NCBI RefSeq assembly: GCF_000715075.1
Contig: NC_134096.1
Location: 120,154,698 to 120,218,697, forward strand
Length of the DNA: 64,000 bases
Direction of reading: 5' to 3'
From: Nicotiana tabacum
Taxonomy: Eukaryota; Streptophyta; Magnoliopsida; Solanales; Solanaceae
Shown: in pieces, positions 10,398 to 20,560 of the stretch
Layout of the letters: each line of letters begins with the position of its first letter
Position numbering within the stretch: position 1 is the stretch's first letter
The notes under the pieces: model-generated
Told to the model about the DNA's origin: nothing
What the model saw: only the letters and a program-made list of their open reading frames with translations
Database searches by the model: none
Program-made: the position numbers and the translations under genes

Positions 10398-12728
10398 TCA
10401 CAGGGAGATTAGCAGCTTTGAGAAGGTTCATTTCCCGTTCAGCAAAAAAATGTCATCGCTTATTAGCATTACTCAAAAAGAAAAACAATTTAGAGTGGAC
10501 ACCGGAGTGTCAGCAAGCTTTGGAGGAGTTGAAGAAATATTTGTCAAGCCATCCGTTGCTCTCAAAACTGAAAGAAGGAGAAACATTGCTAGTCTAACTC
10601 GCGGTTTCAGAAGTTGCGGTAAGTGCAGTTTTAGTCCGAGAGGACGAAGGTACGCAATCTCCCATTTATTACGTTAGCAAAATTTTAACGGGGGCAGAAA
10701 CTCGCTACGCACATCTGGAAAAGTTGGCCTTAGCTCTCGTAGTTGCCGCCCGGAAGCTGAGGCCCTACTTCCAATGCCAACCGATAGCTGTGGTGACTAC
10801 TTTCCCTCTGAGAAATATCCTCCATAAACCCGAGCTCTCGGGTAGATTGGCCAAATAGGTCATTGAAATCAGTGAATTCGATATAGAGTATAAACCGAGG
10901 ACTGCAATTAAGTGGCAAGTCTTGGCTGACTTCGTGGCCGATTTTAGTCCGGGACTATTGCCTCTGGCAGACAAGGAGGCAATAATGGTGTCAGAATCGA
11001 CATCGGGAGTTTGGACCTTATTTACGGATGGAGCTTTAAATGTAAGAGGGTCCGGGCTCAGAATAGTCTTGATCACACCTTCGGGGGAAACCTTAAGGGT
11101 AGCCATAAGAACTATTCCTTTAACTAACAATGAAGTAGAGTACGAAGCTTTGATTGCAGGGCTCGAATTGGCCCAGAGACTTGACTCTGAAGTCATCGAA
11201 ATCAATTGTGATTTGCAGTTGGTAGTGAATCAAGTCTACGGAATTTCTGACACCAAAGAAGAACATATGCAGCAATACGTGGTAAAAGTTCAGGCTTTAT
11301 TGGCACGATTCCGAGAATGGTCAATTACTCATATCCCGAAGGAAGATAATGCGGAAGCAGATGCATTGGCAAATTTGGGCTCATCGACAGAAGTCTAAGG
11401 ATCAAAATCAGGAACGGTAGCACAACTGATGAACTCAATCTTGGACACAGATGGTTACTATGAGGTGAATTCGACTAGTTTGGTCTGGAACTGGAGAAAC
11501 AAAATAATCGATTATCTCAAGCATGGCAAGTTTACCGAAGACCCCAAAGCGTCAAGAGTGTTACGCACCAAAGATGCACGTTATAGCTTCAAAAAAGGCC
11601 AATTACACAGAAAATCCTTTCAAGGACCGTTAGCCCGGTGCTTAGGAGCGTCAGAAGCTAACTATGTCATGAGAGAAGTCCACGAAGGGATATGTGGCAA
11701 CCACTCAGGTGAAGATTCTTTGGTGCTAAAATTAGTTCGGGCAGGATATTACTCGCCCCGTATGGAATGAGATGCCAAAGACTTCGTACGAAAATGTGAT
11801 AAGTGCCAAGGCTACGCACCACTAGTACATCAACCGGCAGAACCCCTATATTCGGTTTTGTCCCTGTGGCTGTTCATGAAGTGGGGAATGGACATCGTCG
11901 GACCGTTACCACCGGCCCCTAGAAAGGTAAGGTTTCTTTTAATTTTGACTGACTATTTTTCTAAATGGGTGGAAGCAGGTCCTTATCAGAAGATCGAAGA
12001 ACGCAAAGTGGTCGACTTCCTGTGGAAAAACATAATTTGCAGGTTTGGAATACCAAAAGAGGTTGCATGCAACAATGGGCTGCAGTTCATCGGCACAAAA
12101 GTTACAAAGTTCCTTGATGATTTGAAGATAAAGAGGATTACCTCTTCACCCTATCATCCGAGCGCAAATGGTCAAGCAGAGTCAACAAACAAAGTGATTA
12201 TACAAAATCTAAAGAAAAGGTTGGAAGTCACAAAAGGCAACTGGCCTGAAGAATTACCTGGGGTTCTTTGGGCCTACCGAACAACGGCCAAGTCAAGCAT
12301 GGGAGAAACCCTTTTTTCCCCTTGTGTACGGCGCAGAAGCTTTGATACCGGTGGAAGTAGGGGAACCAACCTTAAGGTATTTCCAGGCGAACGAAGAATC
12401 GAACAACGAGGCAATGCTAATCAGCTTGGATCTGCTCGAGAAATGCAGTGACTTGGCGTATGTCAGAATGGCGGCTCAAAAGCAGAGAATGGAGCGATAT
12501 TATAATCAAAGAGATAACCTCCATTATTTAAAATTAAGAGACTTGGTCTTGAGGAAGGTAACTCAAAACACCCGGGAACTCAACGCGGGCAAGTTAGGCC
12601 TAACATGGGAAGGCCCTTACTGGGTTTCAGCTATCACTGGGAAAGGATCATACAAGTTGGAGAACCAGAACGAAGACAAGTTACCCAACAACTGGAACAT
12701 GGCTCACCTAAAAAGATATTACTGCTGA
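10398..12728 (+). pseudogene. pol part 2 of the Tat element: RNase H, archaeal-type RNase H, integrase
   Basis: One frame can be followed from 10398 to about 12320. It holds the end of RT, the RT-linked RNase H (SPIYYVSKILTGAETRYAHLEK), then a second RNase H of the archaeal type (10990-11390: FTDGA, NNEVEYEA, NCDLQLV, EADALANLG). The integrase zinc region and core follow. Stops are at 10595, 10856, 11396 and 11768, with a frameshift near 12310; the C-terminal part reads at 12324-12728. In the integrase core the second catalytic Asp is changed (CNNGLQF, where CDNG is usual), while the GQAES Glu remains. The dual RNase H is diagnostic for Tat. Confidence 0.88.
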
Positions 12729-13962
12729 CGAACAACAGTCAACCGGAAAGTATGTGCTGCACTCATTTTCTCTTCGTTCAGTTTTTGTCCCAATTGGGTT
12801 TTTCTGGCAAGGTTTTTAATGAGGCAGGGACGGAAAGCATACTAAGAAGACAACAGTGATAAGACCTTTCATAAAAAGGAAAACAAACAAGTTTCCACTC
12901 GGGGACGATTAGATAATCTTTGCTTCGATAGCAAATTCCCACCAAGAAGTTAAGTTTGCTACCGAACGGAGGTTACCCGACCGTTCACGAGCAAAAATCT
13001 CTAGAGGATTGTAAGGTATTATTTCGCTCGATAGCATAGGTTCCTAAGGGGAAAGTCGATATGTTGTCGAGTAAAGGATTACCTAGTAATTCATTGATGG
13101 GATCTTCGAGGATACAAGACTTCCAGTGTTCCAATTCGCATTCGAACACTGGGGGGATGGTATGAGAATACGGAAACACCGAATGCCACGTCAATCGGGG
13201 AACAAAAATTCGGGAACAGAACATATCATCGGGACAGGGGACTGCGCAGCCAACCCTGTAGAAACAAGTTGTACAAGATAGCCACAAGTCATGGCAATTT
13301 GTTTTCTGCATAGCAAAATGCTTATGTACTTTTGAAAATAGAAGCAATTAAATGAAATGAAATCTTTTTATCTTGTTTCTTGTCTGAACGATGAGTTAAT
13401 TTTGCCATTTGAAAGTTAAACAAGTACTTCAAATGTTAGTGCCGTAATGAATAGGAGACGTCCGTCTTCAAGAGCACCGTAAATATAAGAGGGCCCTCTC
13501 TTATAAAAACCCTCATGTTAAAGGGCTGGTTCCGGAAGAATCAAGCCATCGGGGAAAAATACACCCGAAGCCACATACGAAAAAGACACAAAAATAAAAC
13601 TTGCGCAAATACTCATGAAAACCCTCACGAAAAAGGGATAATACTCGGAATCAAAATGCTTCGAAGAAAAAGCATCCGAGATTACACATAATAAAGCGCG
13701 AATAAAACAACATGCGCATAATACTTGAGCAAGTATGAAAGTTAAAGACTTGCATGAATATTCAAACGAAAGTAAGACTCAAACGATACTTGAGCAGAAA
13801 AAAATACTTTTACTTACAAGGATGCGTCAAAATGATAAAGGTAAAAAATAGAAAAAGAAAGAAAAATCTAAACTGCAGCGTCTCCGAAATCAGGAGGAAG
13901 AGAAGTATCCGCATCCCGGGGAGTAGTAGATGATTCCACTGATGGCTCAGTGTTTTCCCAGT
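12729..13962. other. non-coding stretch between Tat integrase and the opposite-strand gene
   Basis: About 1.2 kb without a coding signal on either strand. It holds no recognisable repeat apart from element sequence. Confidence 0.6.
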
Positions 13963-14724
13963 TTAGTCTTCGGCATCATCGCCTTCCGATCCCTCTTCAA
14001 TTTCCGAAAACTTGAAACCGGAATCAGAAGAACCTGGAGCATCAAACTGCGCCGGGAGTCCATTTTTTACAGCCAACTCAAGCTCTCGATCCTTAGTAAT
14101 TTCGGCATCAATATCAATAATACCAGTCTTGGCCTCTTCCAAGGTTTTTATCCTCATGCTATACATGAAATAAGTTTTTTCAACAATGAGGGAAGCCGCT
14201 CGGCGCTTGAGTTCTTCTTTGAGTTGAGTAACTTCGGCGAAAACATTTTCCCGGCGACCTAGCAGATTTGAAACTGACGTCGAGCTCACGGACAGTTGAA
14301 CTAAAGAGCCTATTATGCTTTATAATTTTCCTATATTTCTCTTCTAGCTGGGCATGTTTCGCCACCACAGCATCAAGCTCTTCACTTTTGGAGTTTAAGG
14401 CTGCCTCCAAGTTAATCACCCTTTCAGTGGAGGCAGCCTCACGATTATTTGCAGCAATAACGACATTCTAGACTTCTGCCCATTTAGCCTTGGCTTCATC
14501 AAATCTAACCCTTAGTGGCCCAATTTCTTAGCTAATAGTTATCACTTCTTGCTCGCTTTGCTGCAAACATGCCTCCAAAAAAGGGCCTCGGTAGCCTTGG
14601 TTTCCAGTTCCGAGAGGCAAAGAACAGTCTGGTCCCGTTCTGCCAAAAGCTGATTCCGTTCAGAAGTAAGTTCTTCCTTCTCACGAATCAGCCTTTGAAG
14701 GTCCTCAGAAGTAAGAAAATTGGC

Positions 14725-14803
14725 CTACAAAACAAGAAGAGGTAAAACTTAGAGTACATTTGTTCAAAAGTAGAAGAAATAACAGAAGAAGAAAGGAACG
14801 TAC
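14725..14803 (-). other. intron 3 of the antisense Tat gene
   Basis: The 79-bp segment starts GTACGT and ends TTTTGTAG, with long T/C runs before the acceptor. The reading frame fails inside it but joins cleanly across it: ...NNAMHNAAA before, ANFLTSEDLQRLIREKEEL after. Confidence 0.85.
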
Positions 14804-15724
14804 CGCTGCGGCGTTATGCATAGCATTGTTCAACAAACACTCTCTCGAGAGTGTATGAATCTTCTCCCAGTATTTTTCTGAAGATAAAGGCTTCAGATAG
14901 TTAGCAAGCTCCACCGGCCTCGAAAGCAAGTTGCACCCGGTAGAGATCGAAATGGTAATACTCCTCCTCCTTTGTGAATCTTCAGAAGGGGCAACATAAT
15001 TTTGCCCCAAATTCCCATGAACTGGGGACTACCTTCTTTATGGTCAGGTGCGGCCGATGGAGATGATACTGCTGGTGGAAGAGTGGATGAAGATGGAAGT
15101 GATGTAGCAGTTGTTGGTATTGGAGAAGGTGGTGATGAAGCTGATGGGGTAGAAGAATGAGAAACAGTTGCGTCAAAAACAATACTGGATGTTGGGTGCT
15201 CGGCAACCGAAGACGGCAAGGACCCGGTACTCTACCTCGCAGTACCGGGCACAAAATTGGGGCCCGAGAATGAGAGTTGGCATTATCTACCAAATCAAAT
15301 TCTCCCCAAAGTGCCGAGACATCATCCTCGGTTGGTATGACTATCTCTACAGGTTGAGCATCCTGTTGAGATGATAAGGATCGTTGCCTCCTATGAAGAG
15401 AAGCTCCATCATCACTAGCTTATTCATCATCATCAATCATCACAGTTTCTATGACCGGCCCGAAAAAATGACCAGTCACCATCGCCACTAGAGATGACTC
15501 GGGGGCATCAACATTTGCCCTCTTATTCTTTTCCTCGGCCGCAGAGGAACGTCTTCTACTTGGTTGCTTGTTCTCTAGCCGGGGACTCCGTGAAGAAATG
15601 TTTGCGCCCGAAGCAGGCCCGGAGATACCTGTTCGAGTAAGTGCCTCATGAAATAGCCTCGCTGCATCAGCAGGGTCAGCCAAAATATCCTCCTCGGGGA
15701 GATCAACTGAGCCCGCAGGTAGAC

Positions 15725-15802
15725 CTAATTTCATGAACAAGTCAGAAGGGTTCAACCGAGTTCTTCGTATACAAAAATAGAAACAAGGTAAATTAAAGTT
15801 AC
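15725..15802 (-). other. intron 2 of the antisense Tat gene
   Basis: The 78-bp segment starts GTAACT and ends AAATTAG, with a CTGAC branch-like sequence and pyrimidine runs. Its length is a multiple of three and it contains no stop, so the frame stays open whether it is spliced or kept. Splicing is therefore less certain than for the other two. Confidence 0.6.
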
Positions 15803-15934
15803 CATGATTTTTGGCCTTCCACCCATATTTAAGGGACAACTCTTTCCACAAACGGGTTTTGGGCATTATGATGTCCAAGATCTTATGAACCCACTGGTCC
15901 AAGCCTTCTATCATCGGTGGGATCCATCGAGTCG

Positions 15935-16014
15935 CTATAACAAATGAAGGTTGAAGGATCAATACGAGCATGAAAGAATATTTAGTAGGAAAATGTTTAT
16001 TAAAGGGAACTTAC
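15935..16014 (-). other. intron 1 of the antisense Tat gene
   Basis: The 80-bp segment starts GTAAGT and ends TTGTTATAG. It contains a TACTAAA branch-like sequence and is U-rich. Exon 1 ends in phase 1, and the following exon continues in the same frame (TRWIPPMIEG). Confidence 0.8.
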
Positions 16015-17010
16015 GAGAGCGGTTCCAAGCAACCGGAAAGGATGAATCCGTAGTTAGAATAATGTCATTGGTGGCAACTGCAACGAACCGTTCTATCCAC
16101 CCACGGTCGTTGTCGTCATCCATGCTAGACAGTAAAGCATTGTGGCCACACTTGCAAAGGTTTATCATTCCCCCGCGGAAGATTTTGGGGGAACAAAGAT
16201 TCATCATATGAGCTAGGGTTAGCTCTTCTTCAGTTTCTTGGCACAAACGCCGAAGGCAGGTGATCGTCCTCCACACTGAAGGAATTACCTGTGCCAAGCA
16301 CACCTTGTAACGGAGGCAAAACTTTGCAATTATGGAATTAAGCTCTCCGCTCAAAGAAAACATACCCAAAGTAAAGGGATACATGAAGAACTATGTAAAA
16401 CCTTCCTTGGAAAGGGTCACTCTCTCCGATAAATCAGGAGCAATAATATCTAACTCAGGGCAGCGGCAGTCCTCCTTCACAGAAGAAATACTGGAAGGGC
16501 GAACGGAAGAAGGGTATCTACTAACAACCCATGTACAAGGGTTAGCAGTACGAAATTTCTCTTCAAAATCCTTCAAAGTACTAAGCTTTCTTGGGATGAT
16601 TGAATCCTCTGTTGGAAGAGCGGAATCCCCGATTTTGTTCTTGCCCTTTGGAAAACTAGCACGTTTTGAAGAAGAAGCCATTGGAATAGAAGGAAGGAAA
16701 ATTTCTAGTTCGAAGAAGATCAGAGAAAAGTTGGGAAATAAAGATGCAAGTTAGAAGTTTCAGAAATTATGAAGTACATAAGAGGAGGATGATGCATATA
16801 ACTAAAATTTTGGTGGCTAAATTCATGACCATGATTATCTCGATAATCGGCAAAAGGCGTGCTAAATCATGGGAAGACACGTGTTTGGGGCATTAAATAC
16901 GGAGAGACAGACGTCTAATCAACCGTCAGTGGCCTTCAAAAGGAATTATAGTAATTTCTGCCAAAAGAGTATTTCTACCAACTTTCCGGTAACACAAAAT
17001 TATGTCATCG

Positions 17011-17023
17011 GAAAGCAGGGAGA
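17011..17023 (+). other. polypurine tract of the Tat element
   Basis: GAAAGCAGGGAGA lies five bases before the 3' LTR start TGTATAGG. It has the expected position and composition for the plus-strand primer. Confidence 0.6.
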
Positions 17024-17028
17024 CTATC

Positions 17029-17598
17029 TGTATAGGAAAAAATACGACATGACACGTGGCCGCTTAAAGGAAGGACACGTGGAACACAAGATGGAGATGG
17101 CCACCGAACATAGCTACTCCTCTTGTCACCGGAAGGAATAACAATCATAAAAGGAGTATTAAATGCTTTGGTCCGGTAACATTTAATACGGAATATTTTA
17201 CAGCATTAAGGATGATGGCCCGTTACAAGGAATTTTGTATTTATGTCTAACGTTACATCTTCATCAATGGCCCTCATAATTGACATTAAAGAAGGGCATG
17301 ATACTAGGACTTCCTTCCCTAGAGAGCTCAGTTATCATTGTAAGGAACATAAATTTTCTGGCTAACTTGCACTACATTTTATGCAACATTGTAGTACAAT
17401 TTTACTTTCTCGCCTCTGATATTATCATTGTTGCGCCCAAAAACCCTGTTTCCGGACTCATTAGCTCCGTCGTTCTATCTACATTCTAAGGCTAAGTATT
17501 TTATATCTCATAAGTTATTTCATTACTTTTTGGATTAAATTATTTCACTTGTCTAGAAACCACGAACAAATTAAACTGTACCGTTTTTCGGGTAAACA
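17029..17598 (+). repeat. 3' LTR of the Tat element, TATA box deleted
   Basis: The 570-bp repeat matches 659-1245 but lacks the 16 bp equivalent to 954-969 that include the TATA box. Here CCCTAG joins directly to AGAGCTC. The paired G-boxes are kept. Confidence 0.9.
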
Positions 17599-17883
17599 CA
17601 AGCTGATTGAAAAGTACAATAGATAGTATTGCTACTTTGATCTATTTAATCAATATAAATTCCTAAAGTTGTAGAGTTTTTTTGATTTTGAACTATATCT
17701 ACCTGAACTATTGTTCTAGAATATTAACTCAATAATATTCATTTTAGAGACTTTGTATTCATCATTTTCATGAGCTCATTTTAATTTTATTTATATCTCA
17801 AACATATTAAATAAAAAATTTTATCTAATTTTCATAATCTTATACTTATTATCATAGGTTCACGCGCAACGCGCGTACTCTAA
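17599..17883 (+). mobile_element. Helitron-like 3' terminus
   Basis: A perfect 6-bp stem with a 3-base loop (ACGCGC-AAC-GCGCGT, 17862-17876) is followed a few bases later by CTAA, and then T at 17884. A short GC-rich hairpin before CTRR next to a T is the Helitron 3' signature. The rest of the element would lie left of the Tat insertion (1-658 and beyond). No helicase is seen. Confidence 0.45.
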
Positions 17884-18855
17884 TGTTGGTACTATATTAA
17901 AAGCACGAAAGCCTTTAGCAAAATGTCGTTCGTCTTTCTTACCCTTTAAAAATAAATTTTAAATTACACAAAATTATCATTTAATTATTCACTTAATATT
18001 TAGGATTTTGAAATAAATTAAAATTTTAGTTATTAAACTTTTTCTTATTTGAATTAGGTTAAAATCCTAATATTTAAGACTTAAAACTCATTTAGATGTT
18101 ACGTTTGATAAAGTATCCTTACCATCTTCAGGTTACTTCTACTAAAATATAGGATGACCCAAACGATTCCATAAATAAGAAATAGGAGAAATAATTATAT
18201 TAATCAAACAATAACAATGTAATGAAACTGAGTCATCATTAATCATTATTTTTTAATTTTAGTAACTAAATCCTCACTACAAGGTAACATTGTACCCTTT
18301 GAGGAAAAATAAATTGAGAAGACATAAGATTCAATTCTTCAATTTATGTTATTTTACAAATTTTTGAGAATCATAATAAAAGTATAGCTAATTCTATTTG
18401 TCTTCTCGAAAAAATTTGATAAAAATATTTTCAGAAAAACTCTTACAACTTCAAGAGTGATGTGTTCTTCGTGAAACTAAAAAGAAAATACAATAACTTG
18501 TGAAATTGAGATGATAAAATTATAAAACTAGAACAAAATTTAAGGTGAATATATTTGAATGATGATTGAGGACTTTATGAACATAGTTTTTTTTATTGTG
18601 GGAAAGCTAGTGGCCGCGTGTGAATTCTTTCAAAGCAAAGGGCGGCCTGATTCGACATTCTTGTTTACTCTGATCCGGTCGAGGTGGTTTTCGTTTACCA
18701 GCACGTAGGTTTTTTATTGAGTTCGTAATATAAGTAGAATATTTTTCAATTTCGAGAGCTTAACCTTTATTTTATAACTGAAATATATTTTTTATATAAT
18801 ATTTTTGTAATTCTTTTTAAAACATTATTCATTATATATATCTCTAATACATATA

Positions 18856-18930
<75 letters not shown>

Positions 18931-20054
18931 GTTTACAATCAATGTATAATATATCTATACCGAAAAAGAAAACATCAAATCCTCTCGGCTATTTGTGTAA
19001 AGATTCCATATTTATATCTTTGATGGAAAACTGCTAAAAAAACGAATTACATGCCTGACTGAAATTTATTTATTTTATTTTATTTGTTTTCATTCGTTGA
19101 TACTATTATCTGTTAAATTGTGAAATTCTTTGGATCAAAAGTTTTTCTATTCCTCTGACATTTGATTCATTGAACACAACTAATAAAGAACAACCTTTTT
19201 TTTTTTTTTGATGTAAATTTGTAACTGGAAGAATAAGTCTAAACCTTTGGAAACGTAAGTTTTCATTTCGAAACAGAGAATACGGGATTAATCTTTCTTT
19301 CCTTTCAACAATACTCGAGTAATCTATTAACTTAAACTTGACCGTGGACGTGTAGAAAATTCTGAAATGGAAACGGCAAACTTTTTATTTTTTGAACTAT
19401 TCTATATCTGAAGTCCACTTACTCCGCTAATCTAAGATGACCATTATTAAGGAGAGATAACTTGCTTGCTCCAAAAAGTTTCTCGGGCCTATTGGTGAGT
19501 GACAAAAACGATTGAAGAATTAATTCAAAAGCCGTACACCTGATCTCTTAAACTAAAAATAACCGATAAATATATTATATATATGTATAATTCATATATA
19601 ATATATAAATAACAGTGTATAATTAATATACAATCTACATATACCGACTAAAAAAATTAAACATTCAATCTGGGCCAGCTATTTATATGAGCCAAAAAAG
19701 TGGGCCTTTCATACCGAATCAACTATAAACATTCAGACTTACCTAAGTTTTTCTGATCTTCTTCGCCAAGCTTTACCAGGGATAAAATTTACAAAATAGC
19801 TGCTTTTTAGCTTTGTAATAGAAAAATAACCACTGTCATGGAGTTTAAAATTCCACGCGAAACTCCAGGACATGGTAAAGAATTTACCTTAGCCCTTTTT
19901 CTTTTCTTTTGTCAAAATACTTTTTTCTACCTTTGTCGCAAAAGTTCTTAAAAGAATTTTTCACTTAGAATTTACAAAATATAAATTCAAATTATAATCC
20001 ATATATCTGAAAATAGTACTCCTATTTCAAAATTACGCGTGCGTACAATAATCG
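17884..20054. other. AT-rich non-coding DNA, probably a second Helitron-like copy at the left
   Basis: The sequence from 17890 (ACTATATTAAAAGCACGAAAG) resembles Helitron 5' starts in plants. The stretch 18020-18080 resembles bases 1-60 of the window. No coding region is seen. It includes a (TA)n tract and AT-rich palindromic stretches near 19560-19650. Confidence 0.4.
18859..18926. repeat. (TA)n microsatellite
   Basis: About 34 TA units run without interruption. It is likely to be unstable in length and to extrude cruciforms. Confidence 0.9.
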
Positions 20055-20560
20055 TGTCATGATCCAAAACCCGCTATAGATCGTGATGACGCCCAACGTC
20101 GTCGTGAGGTAAGCCAACGGTGAACTATCACATTAGTTGTTCATTCTATTACTTTTGAAATCATAAATTTTAATAAGGAAGGAATTTTACATTTTTAAAT
20201 CTACGAGAACGTACAAAATTAGTAGTTTATAAAAGAAATGAAAGGCGATGATAATATACAGAACCGTAAGCATTAACTAGTATATCCCAAAATCCGGTAT
20301 CACAAGTGTATCAGCATTTACTAAGGAGTACAATAATATAAAACATCTGTCTAAAATGTAAATAAGATAGGAAAAGGTGAATAGTACAATGGGGACTCTG
20401 TGGACTGCGATGCGTAGCCTGGAATGCAGCTCACATAAAGTCTCCTCAACAGTTGCGCCTACGCGCCAGGATGATCACCAAATGAACCTGTTAGATCCTG
20501 CACATTTAGTGCAGAAGTGCAGCATGAGTACGTAAATCAACGCGTACCCAGTAAGTATCT

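Larger units (their letters stand above)
13963..16681 (-). pseudogene. intron-containing extra gene on the antisense strand of the Tat element
   Basis: The gene starts MASSSKRASFPKG at 16681 and ends in an acidic tail (GSEGDDAED) at 13963. The N-terminal half (16384-15420) has the composition and WR.../NDRGWIERF motifs of the 'putative gypsy-type transposon' (Transposase_28-like) family seen in extra ORFs of Tat elements. Then come a Ser/Pro-rich linker and a long coiled coil (about 14700-14000). Three introns are recognised: 16014-15935, 15802-15725 and 14803-14725, each with GT...AG ends and 78-80 bp long. Removing each keeps the frame. Damage: TAG at 16391-16393, TAA at 15420-15422, frameshifts near 15220, 15010, 14575 and 14270, and further stops near 14527 and 14467. 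The function is unknown. Confidence 0.75.
659..17598 (+). mobile_element. Ty3/gypsy Tat-lineage LTR retrotransposon, degenerate, with nested insertion
   Basis: Two direct repeats starting TGTATAGG and ending GGTAAACA (659-1245 and 17029-17598) bound a 16.9-kb element. The order gag, protease, RT, RNase H, a second archaeal-type RNase H, integrase is that of the Tat lineage, as is an extra gene on the opposite strand after integrase. The flanking five bases are GAAGT on the left and CAAGC on the right. They match at only three positions, so the target duplication is decayed or the ends recombined. Many stops and frameshifts show an old copy. A separate 5.9-kb LTR element sits inside pol. Confidence 0.9.

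Noticed and set aside
12985..13347. Minus-strand ORF of 120 residues between Tat integrase and the antisense gene
   Set aside because: It has no recognisable domain, a random Cys/Phe-rich composition and no continuation. It is probably a chance frame.
13930..14262. Plus-strand ORF of 110 residues
   Set aside because: It is a shadow of the better-supported minus-strand exon of the antisense Tat gene.
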